Source: Serratia nevei (GTDB taxonomy: Bacteria > Pseudomonadota > Gammaproteobacteria > Enterobacterales > Enterobacteriaceae). Taken from it: a DNA stretch of 64,000 nt. The stretch's first letter is position 1. Each line of letters begins with the position of its first letter. A model generated the notes under the pieces. It saw nothing but the letters and a program-made list of their open reading frames with translations, made no database searches and was not told the DNA's origin. Location of the stretch: contig NZ_JAMYWQ010000001.1 of the NCBI RefSeq assembly GCF_024160145.1, forward strand, positions 248,001 to 312,000. The letters are read 5' to 3'. Made by a program: the position numbers and the translations under genes. Shown piece after piece: positions 1-8,500 of the stretch.

Positions 1-1044
1 GCGCAGGCGTTCTTTCTCCGCGCTGAGCTGATGCTCCGCCAACACGCGGGTTTCAATTTCAGCATTGAGCTTTTCGACCACGACGCTGAGTTCATGCGTA
101 CGAATGTCGACGCGCTCTTCCAGCTCGTGCTGCAAGGCGAACAGGTCAGCCTCCGCCGCCTTGCGCTCGCTGATATCGACGACAACGGAGATGAAATGAT
201 CCGGCTTGCCGTTCGGCAGCCGATTCAACGCGACCGTCAACTGGGCCCAGACGATCGAACCGTCGGCGCGAAAATAGCGTTTTTCCATCGAATAGGTATT
301 GATTTCATCTCGCAGCAGCTGCTCCAAATACACCAGATCGTTATTCAGGTCGCTGGGGTGTGTAATGTCCTGAAAGGTGCGATCGAGCAGCTCGCGCTCC
401 GAGTATTGCAACATTTCGCAAATGCGCGGGTTGACCCGCAGCCAGTACCCTTGCAGAGAGACCAGCGCCATGCCCACCGCCGCCTGAGAGAAGGTTTGCT
501 CGAACAAGGATTCCGTGCGCTGCAGATCTGACTTTAGATTTTCGGTATAGACGTTGCGTTCGATGTTTTGCAGGTATTCTTCAACTACGGCGGCAAAATC
601 GTGCAGATCGGCCAACTTTTCCTGCGGAAACGGCTGCGGTTTGCTATCGATAATGCACAAGGTGCCGAGTGGCAAACCATCGAGCGACAGCAACTGCTGC
701 CCTGCGTAGAAACCGATCTTCGGTCCACCAATGACCAGCGGATTGTCAAAAAAACGTGGATCTTTGGCCGTATCCGGCACGACCAGGGCGTCATGCTGTA
801 AAATCGCATGGCCGCAAAACGAGATATTGCGAGGTGTTTCGCGGGCATCGAGGCCGTAGCGCGATAAGAACCATTGTCTATCACGGTCGATCAATGAAAC
901 CAGCGCGATGGTCACGCCGAAATATTTCGCCGCCAGCCGCGTAATACGATCCAGCTTTTCTATCGAGGTCGAATCCAGCACGTTCAGCGAATTCAATACC
1001 GACAGGCGTTCGGCTTCATTTTCGGGAAAACATGGCTCGAACAT
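1..1044 (-). CDS. GAF-PAS sensor protein, C-terminus outside window (probable diguanylate cyclase)
   Basis: The frame is open from an ATG at 1044 down to base 1, so the 3' end is missing; 348 residues are visible. Residues about 20-160 form a GAF domain of the kind that begins many cyclic-di-GMP enzymes (NSLNVLDS, SLIDRDRQWF, FCGHAIL, GTLCIID). Residues about 175-290 form a PAS domain ending in the PAC signature DISERKAAE. A coiled coil rich in E, L and R follows. An output domain, most likely GGDEF, should lie beyond base 1; this is inference. It is the last visible gene of a minus-strand run, 41 bases after the RsbW-like gene, which suggests it belongs to the partner-switching module. Confidence 0.8.
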   Translation of the reverse strand, partial: MFEPCFPENEAERLSVLNSLNVLDSTSIEKLDRITRLAAKYFGVTIALVSLIDRDRQWFLSRYGLDARETPRNISFCGHAILQHDALVVPDTAKDPRFFDNPLVIGGPKIGFYAGQQLLSLDGLPLGTLCIIDSKPQPFPQEKLADLHDFAAVVEEYLQNIERNVYTENLKSDLQRTESLFEQTFSQAAVGMALVSLQGYWLRVNPRICEMLQYSERELLDRTFQDITHPSDLNNDLVYLEQLLRDEINTYSMEKRYFRADGSIVWAQLTVALNRLPNGKPDHFISVVVDISERKAAEADLFALQHELEERVDIRTHELSVVVEKLNAEIETRVLAEHQLSAEKERLR

Positions 1045-1085
1045 GTTAGCTCCTGCTGCGTCTCCGATAGGCCGCAAGCCTCCGT

Positions 1086-1538
1086 TCAGGCGGAGGCAAC
1101 CGTTGCATTTTTAATCAGAGTCAGCTCGTTGCGTCCGTCGGTGGAACGGTAACGAACTTCGTCCATCATGGAGTAAATCAGTCTCAATCCGATCCCACTT
1201 TCTGGCCAACTCTCCAGGGAGCCCGGTTCGGGGAACGCCTGCGGCTTATCCGCCAACGCTCGCAGGATCTCCGCCGGTATCGGGCACCCGCTGTCGGTGA
1301 GCGTCAGGGTGATCACGCCAGCAGAAAGTGACATAGTCACATCAACCCTGTGTTGCACGTCATAATTGACACCGTGCCGGACGATGTTGCTGAATGCCTC
1401 GCTGGCTGCCAAATCCATCTGGTATATCGCCGCCGGATCAAGCGCGAACGGCGCGACGAACTGTTGAAAAGCGCTGCTCAGCGCATCCAGATTTTCAAGC
1501 GTCGCCCCCAGGCGCAGCGAGGTGGTGACAGTCTCCAT
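1086..1538 (-). CDS. RsbW-like ATP-binding anti-sigma/serine kinase
   Basis: A stand-alone GHKL ATPase of 150 residues, the size of RsbW/SpoIIAB-type kinases that phosphorylate a STAS partner or hold a sigma factor. The N box is visible as ASEAFSNIVRHG, the G1 box as LTDSGCP and the G2 box as ESGIGLRLI. I start it at 1538 (METVTTSLRL) because GGGAGG lies five bases upstream; a longer frame to 1577 would overlap the STAS gene. It lies directly after the STAS and PP2C genes, so the three parts of a partner switch are adjacent. Its target, possibly a sigma factor, FlgM or a cyclase, cannot be read from sequence. Confidence 0.85.
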   Translation of the reverse strand: METVTTSLRLGATLENLDALSSAFQQFVAPFALDPAAIYQMDLAASEAFSNIVRHGVNYDVQHRVDVTMSLSAGVITLTLTDSGCPIPAEILRALADKPQAFPEPGSLESWPESGIGLRLIYSMMDEVRYRSTDGRNELTLIKNATVASA

Positions 1539-1563
1539 CAAAGCCTCCCGGCAAAGCGCCACA

Positions 1564-1905
1564 CTAGTCGCGGGCAAGAATGTCCAACGCGTCCTGCCGC
1601 GTGGCCCCGATGGTAAAGATCCTGTCCATTCGGGTCAGTTTGAACAGATGCTGAATATTGCCGTTGAGGGAACACAACACCAACTCCCCTTTTCCGTTCA
1701 ACGTTTTAAGAATCGATACCAGGGCGCCCAAACAGCTGCTGTCGATAAAATCGACCCGGCTGAAGTCGAGCAGCACACGATTACCGTTACGCTCGATCAC
1801 GTCCAGCACCTGCTGCTTGAACGCCAGCGCGACGGAAGCGTCGAGACGACGCACCAGCGGCACCACGATCTCAATGTCATTTTCGGTATACATTTCAAAA
1901 TTCAT
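1564..1905 (-). CDS. STAS-domain anti-anti-sigma factor (RsbV/SpoIIAA-like)
   Basis: A 113-residue single STAS domain. Strand beta-3 and the helix start VDFIDSSCLGALVSIL carry the Asp-Ser-Ser motif (D55, S56, S57) where these proteins are phosphorylated by the RsbW-type kinase and dephosphorylated by the PP2C phosphatase; both enzymes are encoded next to it. The start at 1905 (MNFEMYTEND) is preferred over 1917 because AGGA sits six bases before it. It lies between the phosphatase gene, 27 bases upstream, and the kinase gene, 25 bases downstream. Confidence 0.87.
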   Translation of the reverse strand: MNFEMYTENDIEIVVPLVRRLDASVALAFKQQVLDVIERNGNRVLLDFSRVDFIDSSCLGALVSILKTLNGKGELVLCSLNGNIQHLFKLTRMDRIFTIGATRQDALDILARD

Positions 1906-1932
1906 GGTTTTCCTCATCGAAGTTGTCTGGGA

Positions 1933-3168
1933 TTATGCGGTGCGCTCAATAGTCACCAGCGAAATATCGTCATTAAAGAAACGGCCGTACTCCGCTAACT
2001 CATCGGACTCCGGTCGGCTCCAACTCACCAACTCGCGTTCAACGCGTTGAAAAATCGCCGGCCTCGCCAGCCCGCGATGCGCTTTCAGCAGTTGCTGCAG
2101 CCGCGTTTCCCCATAGAGCTCTCCCGCGCAGTTCTCACATTCGCTAATGCCGTCGCTGTAGAGATAGAGCCGTTCGCCGGGCGCCAGACAAAATTCGCTG
2201 CTCTGATACGCCGACTGAGGAAATAACCCGACAGGAACACCGCCGAGGCCAACGGTACGCAGTGCTCCGTCCTGGCGGATAATGAAAGGTGTTGGATGGC
2301 CGGCCTGACAGAGCGCACCCTGCCCGGTTTGGGTGTCGATAAAACCGTAGATGAGCGTGAAATAGCTGGTGATCTCTTCATTATCCAGGCAGAAACGCCG
2401 GTTGAGCGCCGTGACCACCTGATGTGGTGCGACGATGCCCCCATCGACGATCAGCAGCCGCTCATCGACCCGACCGGTAAGAAACTCCCTGGCCACCGCC
2501 AGGGACAGCATGGCGGCGCTCACCCCATGACCGGCGACATCAATGCAGTAAAACGCCAGATGACGACTGTCGAGCGCAAAATAGTTCAGCAGGTCGCCGG
2601 AAACGTACGCAGAAGGCAAGAACATCCAGTCCGCCTGATAGCCGCTGAACGTCAACGCTGCCGCCGGCAACACGCTGCGCTGCAATCGCGCGGCCGCCTG
2701 CAGATCCTGCTCCATCTGGCGATAGGCGCTGCTCAGCCGCTGGTTGCGGATCGCCAGCGTGCTTTCCAGCGTCAGGATGCGTTCGGCGGCATGCAACCGG
2801 GCGCGCAGCTGGCTCTGATTAACCGGTTTTGAGAGGAAATCGTCGGCGCCGGATTCCAGCCCCTGAACCAGATCTTCGATCGACTGGCGCGCCGTCACCA
2901 GAATGGCATAGATGTAATGGCCGAAATCACGTTGACGAATTTGGCGACAGAGCGCCACGCCGTCCATTTGCGGCATTTCCCAATCGCTGATGACGGCGTT
3001 GATGGTTTGCGTCTCCAACATCGCCAGCGCGTGTACGCCGTCCTGCGCCTCCAGCACCTGGTAGCCCCATTTGCTCAGCATGCTGCCCAGCAAATGACGG
3101 TAGCTCCTGGAATCATCGACGATCAGGATGGTCAAAGAGGATGCGCTGTCTTTATCCGTTGGTTTCAC
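1933..3168 (-). CDS. Response regulator with SpoIIE/PP2C-type phosphatase output
   Basis: 411 residues with a GTG start. Residues about 12-130 form a REC domain: the acidic pocket is ILIVDDS, the phospho-acceptor Asp is in ISDWEMPQMDG and the conserved Lys is in LSKPVN. After a coiled linker (about 135-170) comes a PP2C domain of the RsbU/SpoIIE type. Its metal-binding acids appear kept: YVSGDLLNYF, CIDVAGHGVSAAM, LYSDGISE and NDDISLV. The expected role is to dephosphorylate the STAS protein when REC is phosphorylated. The layout recalls HsbR of Pseudomonas, except that here the kinase domain is a separate protein. The gene lies 12 bases after the outer-membrane gene. No cognate histidine kinase is visible. 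Confidence 0.9.
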   Translation of the reverse strand: MKPTDKDSASSLTILIVDDSRSYRHLLGSMLSKWGYQVLEAQDGVHALAMLETQTINAVISDWEMPQMDGVALCRQIRQRDFGHYIYAILVTARQSIEDLVQGLESGADDFLSKPVNQSQLRARLHAAERILTLESTLAIRNQRLSSAYRQMEQDLQAAARLQRSVLPAAALTFSGYQADWMFLPSAYVSGDLLNYFALDSRHLAFYCIDVAGHGVSAAMLSLAVAREFLTGRVDERLLIVDGGIVAPHQVVTALNRRFCLDNEEITSYFTLIYGFIDTQTGQGALCQAGHPTPFIIRQDGALRTVGLGGVPVGLFPQSAYQSSEFCLAPGERLYLYSDGISECENCAGELYGETRLQQLLKAHRGLARPAIFQRVERELVSWSRPESDELAEYGRFFNDDISLVTIERTA

Positions 3169-3180
3169 AATTACACTCGC

Positions 3181-4068
3181 TTAAAACGGGAGCGTCCAGC
3201 TCAGGTTGATCGTCCCGCTACGAAAATTGGCATTGGCGTCGCGGCGCCACGGGTAGCGCGTGCCGGTATAGTTGTCGTAATGCACGGATACCGCCCCCGG
3301 CAAATAGCTGGAGACATAGCCGATGCTGTAGGTGTAGTCGTAATCCCAGGGCTGCTGTTGCTGGTGGTCGGGATAATAGAACGACGATACGCGCAGGAAA
3401 TAGTGTTGCAGCAGCGTGTAACCACAGCTGGCCAACAGCGAGCTTTTGTTACGTTTGATGCCACTGTCGGCCAGCGAATAATATCGCGGCACATAGCTGT
3501 AACCCACCTGGCAGATCAACGCGTCTTCCTTGTTGATCAACAGGCGTTTTTCGACGCTGTCCGGCAAACTGAATTTATACGCGAACGTCCAGGCGCCTTG
3601 TTCAAAATAGGTGTGTCTGTCGCCGCTGGCCGGATAAAAGTGGTTATTATCGTTATAGTTGCCGTAGACCAGGCTAAAGGTGCCGGGGTGCCAGTCATCG
3701 TAGCCAAAGCTGTACACGAAATCGGTGCTGTATTTATTGGTGTCCTGCAGCGGCACCCGCACCGTCATGTTGGCGAAGAAATAGCTCATCGGCGAATACT
3801 GCATGCTCAGCAACATGCGCTGGTTGTACTTATCACGGATCTCGGACGTGTTGGGCCCCGTAGGGACATAGACCGGCTGACGCGCCAGGTTTGAGTTATA
3901 GGTCAGCGCCGTGGAAAAAGACGCCTCGCTGCCGGAGAACAGACGCGCCCAGGGGCTGGTGAACACGCGTACCGCCGGCTGGTTGGGCACGGTGTCCGCC
4001 GCCCAGCCGCAAACGCTGAACAGACAGCCGGCCAGCGGGGAAAAACGTCGCAAAAATCGGGTGGCCAT
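3181..4068 (-). CDS. Putative outer-membrane beta-barrel protein
   Basis: 295 residues with a signal peptide (RRFSPLAGCLFSVCGWAA, cleavage near residue 24). The rest is rich in Tyr, Ser and Asn with alternating hydrophobic residues, many YxY stretches, and a C-terminal strand ending in Phe (SWTLPF), the usual end of barrels inserted by the BAM complex. I do not recognise the family. It starts one base after the glycogen phosphorylase stop codon and ends 12 bases before the phosphatase gene, so it is almost certainly cotranscribed and possibly translationally coupled. Its role is unknown; a pore or an envelope sensor for the signalling module are both possible. Confidence 0.7.
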   Translation of the reverse strand: MATRFLRRFSPLAGCLFSVCGWAADTVPNQPAVRVFTSPWARLFSGSEASFSTALTYNSNLARQPVYVPTGPNTSEIRDKYNQRMLLSMQYSPMSYFFANMTVRVPLQDTNKYSTDFVYSFGYDDWHPGTFSLVYGNYNDNNHFYPASGDRHTYFEQGAWTFAYKFSLPDSVEKRLLINKEDALICQVGYSYVPRYYSLADSGIKRNKSSLLASCGYTLLQHYFLRVSSFYYPDHQQQQPWDYDYTYSIGYVSSYLPGAVSVHYDNYTGTRYPWRRDANANFRSGTINLSWTLPF

Positions 4069-4069
4069 A

Positions 4070-6511
4070 TCAGTATTTCATCCCCCAAATCTCCTTGGCA
4101 TAGCCGCGAATGGTGCGATCGCTGGAGAAGCCGCCCATACGTGCAATGGTCAACAGCGCGCGACGATGCCACTGTTCCGGCTCGTCGAAATCGGCCGCCG
4201 CACGCAGTTGAGCCAGCCGATAACTCTCAAAATCCTGCAGATGACAAAAATAGTCGCCCGCGATCAACATGTTGCGTAAAGGTGCAAACAGTTCGGTGTC
4301 GGCCGCGAACAGGCCCGAAGTCAGCGAGTCCACCACCCGTGCAATGCGCGGGTTGTTGCGATAATGATCGCCGCCGTGGTCACCGTTGCGCCTGATGTCG
4401 TCGATTTCCTCGGCGGTGGCGCCGAACAGGTAAAAATTGTCCGCCCCGACCGCATCGCGGATCTCGATGTTCGCCCCATCCAGCGTGCCGATGGTCAGGG
4501 CGCCATTGAGGGCGAATTTCATGTTGCTGGTGCCTGAGGCCTCGGTACCGGCGGTCGAGATCTGCTCGGACAGATCGGTCGCGGGGATAATGCGTTCGGC
4601 CAGCGAAACCTTATAGTCCTCCAGGAACACCACTTTCAGCTGGCCACCGACGCGAGAGTCCTGATTAATGCGCTGCGCCACGCCGCCGATCAGCTGAATG
4701 ACCAGCTTGGCCAACGCATAACTCGGTGCCGCCTTGCCGGCGAAAAGATGCACTTTGGGCGCGATAGTCTTACCTCCCTCCTTGATCTCCAGATAGAGAT
4801 CGATCACATGGAGAATATTCAGCAGTTGGCGTTTATATTCGTGGATCCGCTTTACCTGGCAGTCAAACATCGCCATCGGATCGAGATGCATGCCATGACG
4901 CTGCGCGATCAGTTGGCATAGCGCGACCTTGTTGGCGCGTTTTATCGTGCGTATTTCATCGATCGCGCCGACGTCATCGGCCAATTTCTCCAGGCCGGCC
5001 AACTGTTGCAGATCCGTCGGCCACCGATCGCCCAACTGTTGATGCAGAAACGCCGCCAGCGGCGGGTTGGCCTGCTGTACCCAGCGGCGCGGCGTGACGC
5101 CGTTGGTCTGGTTAACGAACTTTTCCGGCGAGATAAAATAAAAATCCGGCACCAAATTTTTCTTGATCAGTTCCGAATGCAGTTTCGCCACGCCGTTAAC
5201 CCGATGGCTGCCGACGATCGCCAGGTTGGCCATGCGCATCTTCTTGTCGTGCTCGCCCGCAAACAGAGAAAGCGACGGCAACAGCTGCGGTTGATCGGGC
5301 CAGCGTGCGGCAACCTCCGCCAGAAAGCGCCGGTTAATCTCATAAACGATCTGCAGGTGACGCGGCAGCAGCTTTTCAAACAGGCTCACCGACCAGGTCT
5401 CCAGCGCTTCGGGCATCAGCGTGTGATTGGTGAAGGCGCAGGTTCGCTGTGTGATGTCCCAGGCTTGCTCCCACGGCAGCTGGTGCTCATCAATCAACAG
5501 GCGCATCAACTCCGCCACCGCCAGCGCCGGATGGGTGTCGTTGAGCTGGATCGCCACCCGCTCCGGCAATGCCGCGATCGACGCCTCTTCCGCAGCATAA
5601 TCGGCCAGCACATCCCGCAGCGTACAGGCGACCAGGAAATACTCCTGCGTGAGGCGAAGCTCTTTACCGGTCAGCGCCTCATCCGCCGGATAAAGAATCT
5701 TCGAGATATTCTCGGAGGCGATTTTCTCACTCACCGCCTTGATATAATCGCCGCGATTGAAGATATGAATATTGAAGGAGTCTGAAGCCCGTGCGCTGTA
5801 GAGCCGCAGCTTATTGGTCGCCGCCCCCTGATAGCCGGAAACGTAATAGTCATGCGGGATCCCCACGAGGATCCGCCAGTCCATCCACATCGGGTTATAG
5901 TTTCCCTCGGCGTCTTCGCCGTGTTCAACGCGGCCGCCGATCGGGATCAGCATCTGTTGAGCATGGTGTTCCACCAGCCACGGTGAGTGCGTGGAGTGCC
6001 AGTCATCCGGTTGTTCTATCTGCTTGCCGTCATGGATCGCCTGTTTGAAGAGCCCATACTCGTATTTGATGCCGTGCCCGGAGGCGGCGATGTCCAAGGT
6101 AGCCATCGAATCGATGAAGCAGGCGGCCAAACGCCCCAAACCGCCATTGCCTAAAGCCGCATCGGGTTCTTCATCCACAATGCGTTCGAACTCAAACCCC
6201 AATTCGGTGACAGCACGCTGCATATTCGTCAGCAGGCCGGTATTAATCAGGTTATTACGCAATGACTGGCCTAATAAAAACTCCATCGACAAATAATAAA
6301 TGCGTTTCTTTTTTTCCGCCCGCTGTCGTTGCTGGGTCAGCAGAAAATCGTCATATTGATAATGACGGACAGTCAGCGCCACCGCATTGAAAACGTCGTT
6401 TTCAGTTGCCGTAGGCAAAGTCACACAGAGTTGATATTTAAGATTATTTTCAATCTTTGCACGGAGTTCGTTAACGCTCGGCGCATTGTCTACGGGCTGT
6501 TCTGCTGTCAT
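4070..6511 (-). CDS. glgP: Glycogen/alpha-glucan phosphorylase
   Basis: 813 residues, the usual length for bacterial glycogen phosphorylase, which releases glucose-1-phosphate from alpha-1,4-glucans using pyridoxal phosphate. Visible motifs are YYLSMEFLLG near the N-terminus, ALGNGGLGRLAACF, HEYKRQLLN and the PLP-lysine segment EASGTSNMKFALNG. It differs clearly from E. coli GlgP as I recall that sequence (for example IYYLSMEFLLGQSL against VYYLSMEFLIGRTL), and no glgBXCA genes flank it, so it may be a second copy. It heads the minus-strand operon with the outer-membrane and partner-switching genes. A perfect inverted repeat lies just upstream at 6534-6556. Confidence 0.93.
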   Translation of the reverse strand: MTAEQPVDNAPSVNELRAKIENNLKYQLCVTLPTATENDVFNAVALTVRHYQYDDFLLTQQRQRAEKKKRIYYLSMEFLLGQSLRNNLINTGLLTNMQRAVTELGFEFERIVDEEPDAALGNGGLGRLAACFIDSMATLDIAASGHGIKYEYGLFKQAIHDGKQIEQPDDWHSTHSPWLVEHHAQQMLIPIGGRVEHGEDAEGNYNPMWMDWRILVGIPHDYYVSGYQGAATNKLRLYSARASDSFNIHIFNRGDYIKAVSEKIASENISKILYPADEALTGKELRLTQEYFLVACTLRDVLADYAAEEASIAALPERVAIQLNDTHPALAVAELMRLLIDEHQLPWEQAWDITQRTCAFTNHTLMPEALETWSVSLFEKLLPRHLQIVYEINRRFLAEVAARWPDQPQLLPSLSLFAGEHDKKMRMANLAIVGSHRVNGVAKLHSELIKKNLVPDFYFISPEKFVNQTNGVTPRRWVQQANPPLAAFLHQQLGDRWPTDLQQLAGLEKLADDVGAIDEIRTIKRANKVALCQLIAQRHGMHLDPMAMFDCQVKRIHEYKRQLLNILHVIDLYLEIKEGGKTIAPKVHLFAGKAAPSYALAKLVIQLIGGVAQRINQDSRVGGQLKVVFLEDYKVSLAERIIPATDLSEQISTAGTEASGTSNMKFALNGALTIGTLDGANIEIRDAVGADNFYLFGATAEEIDDIRRNGDHGGDHYRNNPRIARVVDSLTSGLFAADTELFAPLRNMLIAGDYFCHLQDFESYRLAQLRAAADFDEPEQWHRRALLTIARMGGFSSDRTIRGYAKEIWGMKY

Positions 6512-6533
6512 TGCACTTCCTTTCGGGAATGAT

Positions 6534-6556
6534 GTTTAACGGTATATTCGTTAAAC
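6534..6556. promoter_or_regulatory. Perfect inverted repeat upstream of glgP
   Basis: GTTTAACG, a 7-base spacer and CGTTAAAC form an exact 8-base dyad 23 bases upstream of the glgP start. Its position between promoter and start suggests an operator controlling the whole six-gene operon. The binding protein is unknown. Confidence 0.5.
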
Positions 6557-6708
6557 GGCAATAAGTTATCAGATAAATTCTAGCCCCTTTTTTTATAATG
6601 TCTTTTTTTTTATGGATTTATTTTTAATTCAAAGCGAAATGGTGAGATTGTTAATTATATTAAGAGCGGGTTTGGCGCAATTAAACGATTACCGACACCA
6701 TCATTTGA

Positions 6709-7158
6709 TTAATCCATGCCGGTACCGACGTTGCGTTTGCCGCCGTGCAGCTTTGCCGGCCGGGCCGGCGACGCGTCGGCCGGTGTTTCGCCCTTGGCTT
6801 GACACAGCCCCGCAACACCGGACTCCAATAAGGTCAGCCGGGTCGTCAGCAAGGCTTCTCGTTGCTCATTCAGCGTGGCCATCATCAGCTCGATTTCTGC
6901 CAGCCGTTCATCGACGCCACGCATCAGTCCTTCCTGATAAGCGCTGCCCTGCAGCGCCAGCACGCGTTGGATCGCCTGCAGCGAAAAACCCAGATTCTGG
7001 CCGATTTGGATCAGGTGCAATCGCTCCAGCGCGCTGTCGCTGTACACCCGATAACCGTTGACGCCGCGCACCGCTTTCGGCAGCAACCCCAGCTGTTCGT
7101 AGTAGCGTATCGTCGAGGCGGCCACGCCGGCGCGCTCCGCCAATGCTCCGATCTTCAT
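6709..7158 (-). CDS. MerR-family transcriptional regulator
   Basis: 149 residues. The N-terminal winged helix (MKIGALAERAGVAASTIRYYE, followed by LLPKAV and YRVYSD) is classic MerR; a dimerisation coiled coil follows at about residues 80-120. The C-terminal tail has a single Cys (VAGLCQAKG), so the metal or redox ligand is unclear. It is divergent from an Old Yellow Enzyme gene, and the shared 72-base gap holds a promoter with the 19-base spacer used by MerR activators. It probably senses electrophiles or redox-active compounds that the reductase removes; that part is inference. Confidence 0.88.
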   Translation of the reverse strand: MKIGALAERAGVAASTIRYYEQLGLLPKAVRGVNGYRVYSDSALERLHLIQIGQNLGFSLQAIQRVLALQGSAYQEGLMRGVDERLAEIELMMATLNEQREALLTTRLTLLESGVAGLCQAKGETPADASPARPAKLHGGKRNVGTGMD

Positions 7159-7164
7159 GCCCTA

Positions 7165-7195
7165 TTGACCTTAAAGTTAACTTTAAACCTAGTAT
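7165..7195 (+). promoter_or_regulatory. MerR-type promoter with 19-base spacer and dyad operator
   Basis: TTGACC (7165-7170) and TAGTAT (7190-7195) are separated by 19 bases, which fits the overlong spacers that MerR proteins untwist. The spacer begins with the perfect palindrome TTAAAGTTAACTTTAA (7171-7186). The orientation drives the oxidoreductase gene at 7231, and the site lies between the divergent regulator and its target. Confidence 0.8.
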
Positions 7196-7230
7196 AGCGC
7201 CATTCCCCTTACGCCAGGAGCGCAAAACCG

Positions 7231-8454
7231 ATGTTTACCCTACTGACTCTGCCCAACGGCAGCCGCCTGACCAACCGTCTGGCCAAGGCGGCGATGGAAG
7301 AAAATCTGGCCGCCCCGGACCAACTGCCCGGCCCTGCGCTGTGGCGCCTATACCGCTATTGGGCCGAAGGCGGCGCCGGCTTGATCATCACCGGCAACGT
7401 GATGATCGATGGCCGCGCCATGACCGGCCCCGGCGGCGTGGTGCTGGAACAAGACACGCCGCTTGCCCCGTTCGAAACCTGGGCCAAGGGCGCGCGCCAG
7501 GGCGGCGCGCAGGTGTGGATGCAACTTAACCACCCGGGCCGCCAGGTGATGGCGAATATGGGCGGCAATGCGTGGGCGCCCTCCGCCATCCCGCTGGCGA
7601 TGGGCAAGCACAGCAAGCTGTTCGCCCAGCCGCAGGCGATGAATGAAGCACAGATCGCCGAGGTTATCGCGCGCTTCGCCGCCAGCGCGCACGCTGCCGA
7701 ACAGGCCGGCTTTACCGGCGTGGAGATCCACGCGGCGCACGGCTACCTGATTTCCCAGTTTCTCTCGCCGCTGACCAACCAACGCAACGATCGTTGGGGC
7801 GGCGAGCTGGCGAACCGCGCCCGCCTGCTGCTGGAGGTGGTACGCGCAGTGCGCGAGCGCGTCTCGCCGGGATTTTGCGTAGCGGTCAAACTGAACTCCG
7901 CCGATTTTCAGCGCGGCGGTTTTTCATCGGACGATGCCCGCCAGGTGGTGCTGATGCTGAACGATCTGCCGGTCGATCTGATCGAACTGTCCGGCGGCAG
8001 CTACGAAAGCCCGGCGATGCAAGGCGAAACGACGGACGGCCGCACCCTGGCACGGGAAGCCTATTTCCTGTCGTTCGCCCGCGATCTTGCCGCGGTGGCC
8101 CGCATGCCGGTGATGACCACCGGCGGCATCGCCCGTCCATCGGTGGCACAGCGGGTGCTGGACAGCGGCGTCGCGGTGGTCGGCATCGCTACCGCCATGG
8201 CGGAAGTGCCCGACCTGCCACGGCGCTGGCAAACCGGGGCGGCCCCCCATGCGCTGCCCGCCCCAGTCACCTGGCGCAGCAAAGCGATGGCGTCGCTCGC
8301 CCGCATGGCGCTGGTCAAGCGCCGGATGCGCGCGCTGAGTGACAATCGGCCGCGCAGCGTGCGCTACTCTCCGCTGTTTACGCTGGTCGTCGATCGGTGG
8401 CGTACCCGCCGTCTTCTGCAGCGTTATCATTCATGGTTGAGAACACACAGCTAA
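7231..8454 (+). CDS. NADH:flavin oxidoreductase, Old Yellow Enzyme family
   Basis: 407 residues with an FMN-binding TIM barrel. Visible signatures are RLAKAAMEEN at the N-terminus, QLNHPGRQ, GVEIHAAHGYLISQFLSP, TNQRNDRWGG and MTTGGIARP. The family reduces activated C=C bonds and some nitro compounds with NAD(P)H. The C-terminal 40 or so residues (ALVKRRMRAL onward) extend past the barrel and recall the form found in fungal and proteobacterial homologues. It is expressed from the MerR-type promoter directly upstream. The substrate is unknown; a general electrophile-detoxifying role is likely. Confidence 0.9.
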   Translation: MFTLLTLPNGSRLTNRLAKAAMEENLAAPDQLPGPALWRLYRYWAEGGAGLIITGNVMIDGRAMTGPGGVVLEQDTPLAPFETWAKGARQGGAQVWMQLNHPGRQVMANMGGNAWAPSAIPLAMGKHSKLFAQPQAMNEAQIAEVIARFAASAHAAEQAGFTGVEIHAAHGYLISQFLSPLTNQRNDRWGGELANRARLLLEVVRAVRERVSPGFCVAVKLNSADFQRGGFSSDDARQVVLMLNDLPVDLIELSGGSYESPAMQGETTDGRTLAREAYFLSFARDLAAVARMPVMTTGGIARPSVAQRVLDSGVAVVGIATAMAEVPDLPRRWQTGAAPHALPAPVTWRSKAMASLARMALVKRRMRALSDNRPRSVRYSPLFTLVVDRWRTRRLLQRYHSWLRTHS

Positions 8455-8470
8455 CTCAAACGCGAAATGT

Positions 8471-8491
8471 CCCCGATGAAGGACATCGGGG
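8471..8491. terminator. Hairpin between convergent genes
   Basis: CCCCGATG, a 5-base loop and CATCGGGG form a perfect stem between the oxidoreductase and the convergent lectin gene. Neither strand shows a clean T tract, so it may be a weak terminator for one or both genes. Confidence 0.45.
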
Positions 8492-8500
8492 CATCGCAGA

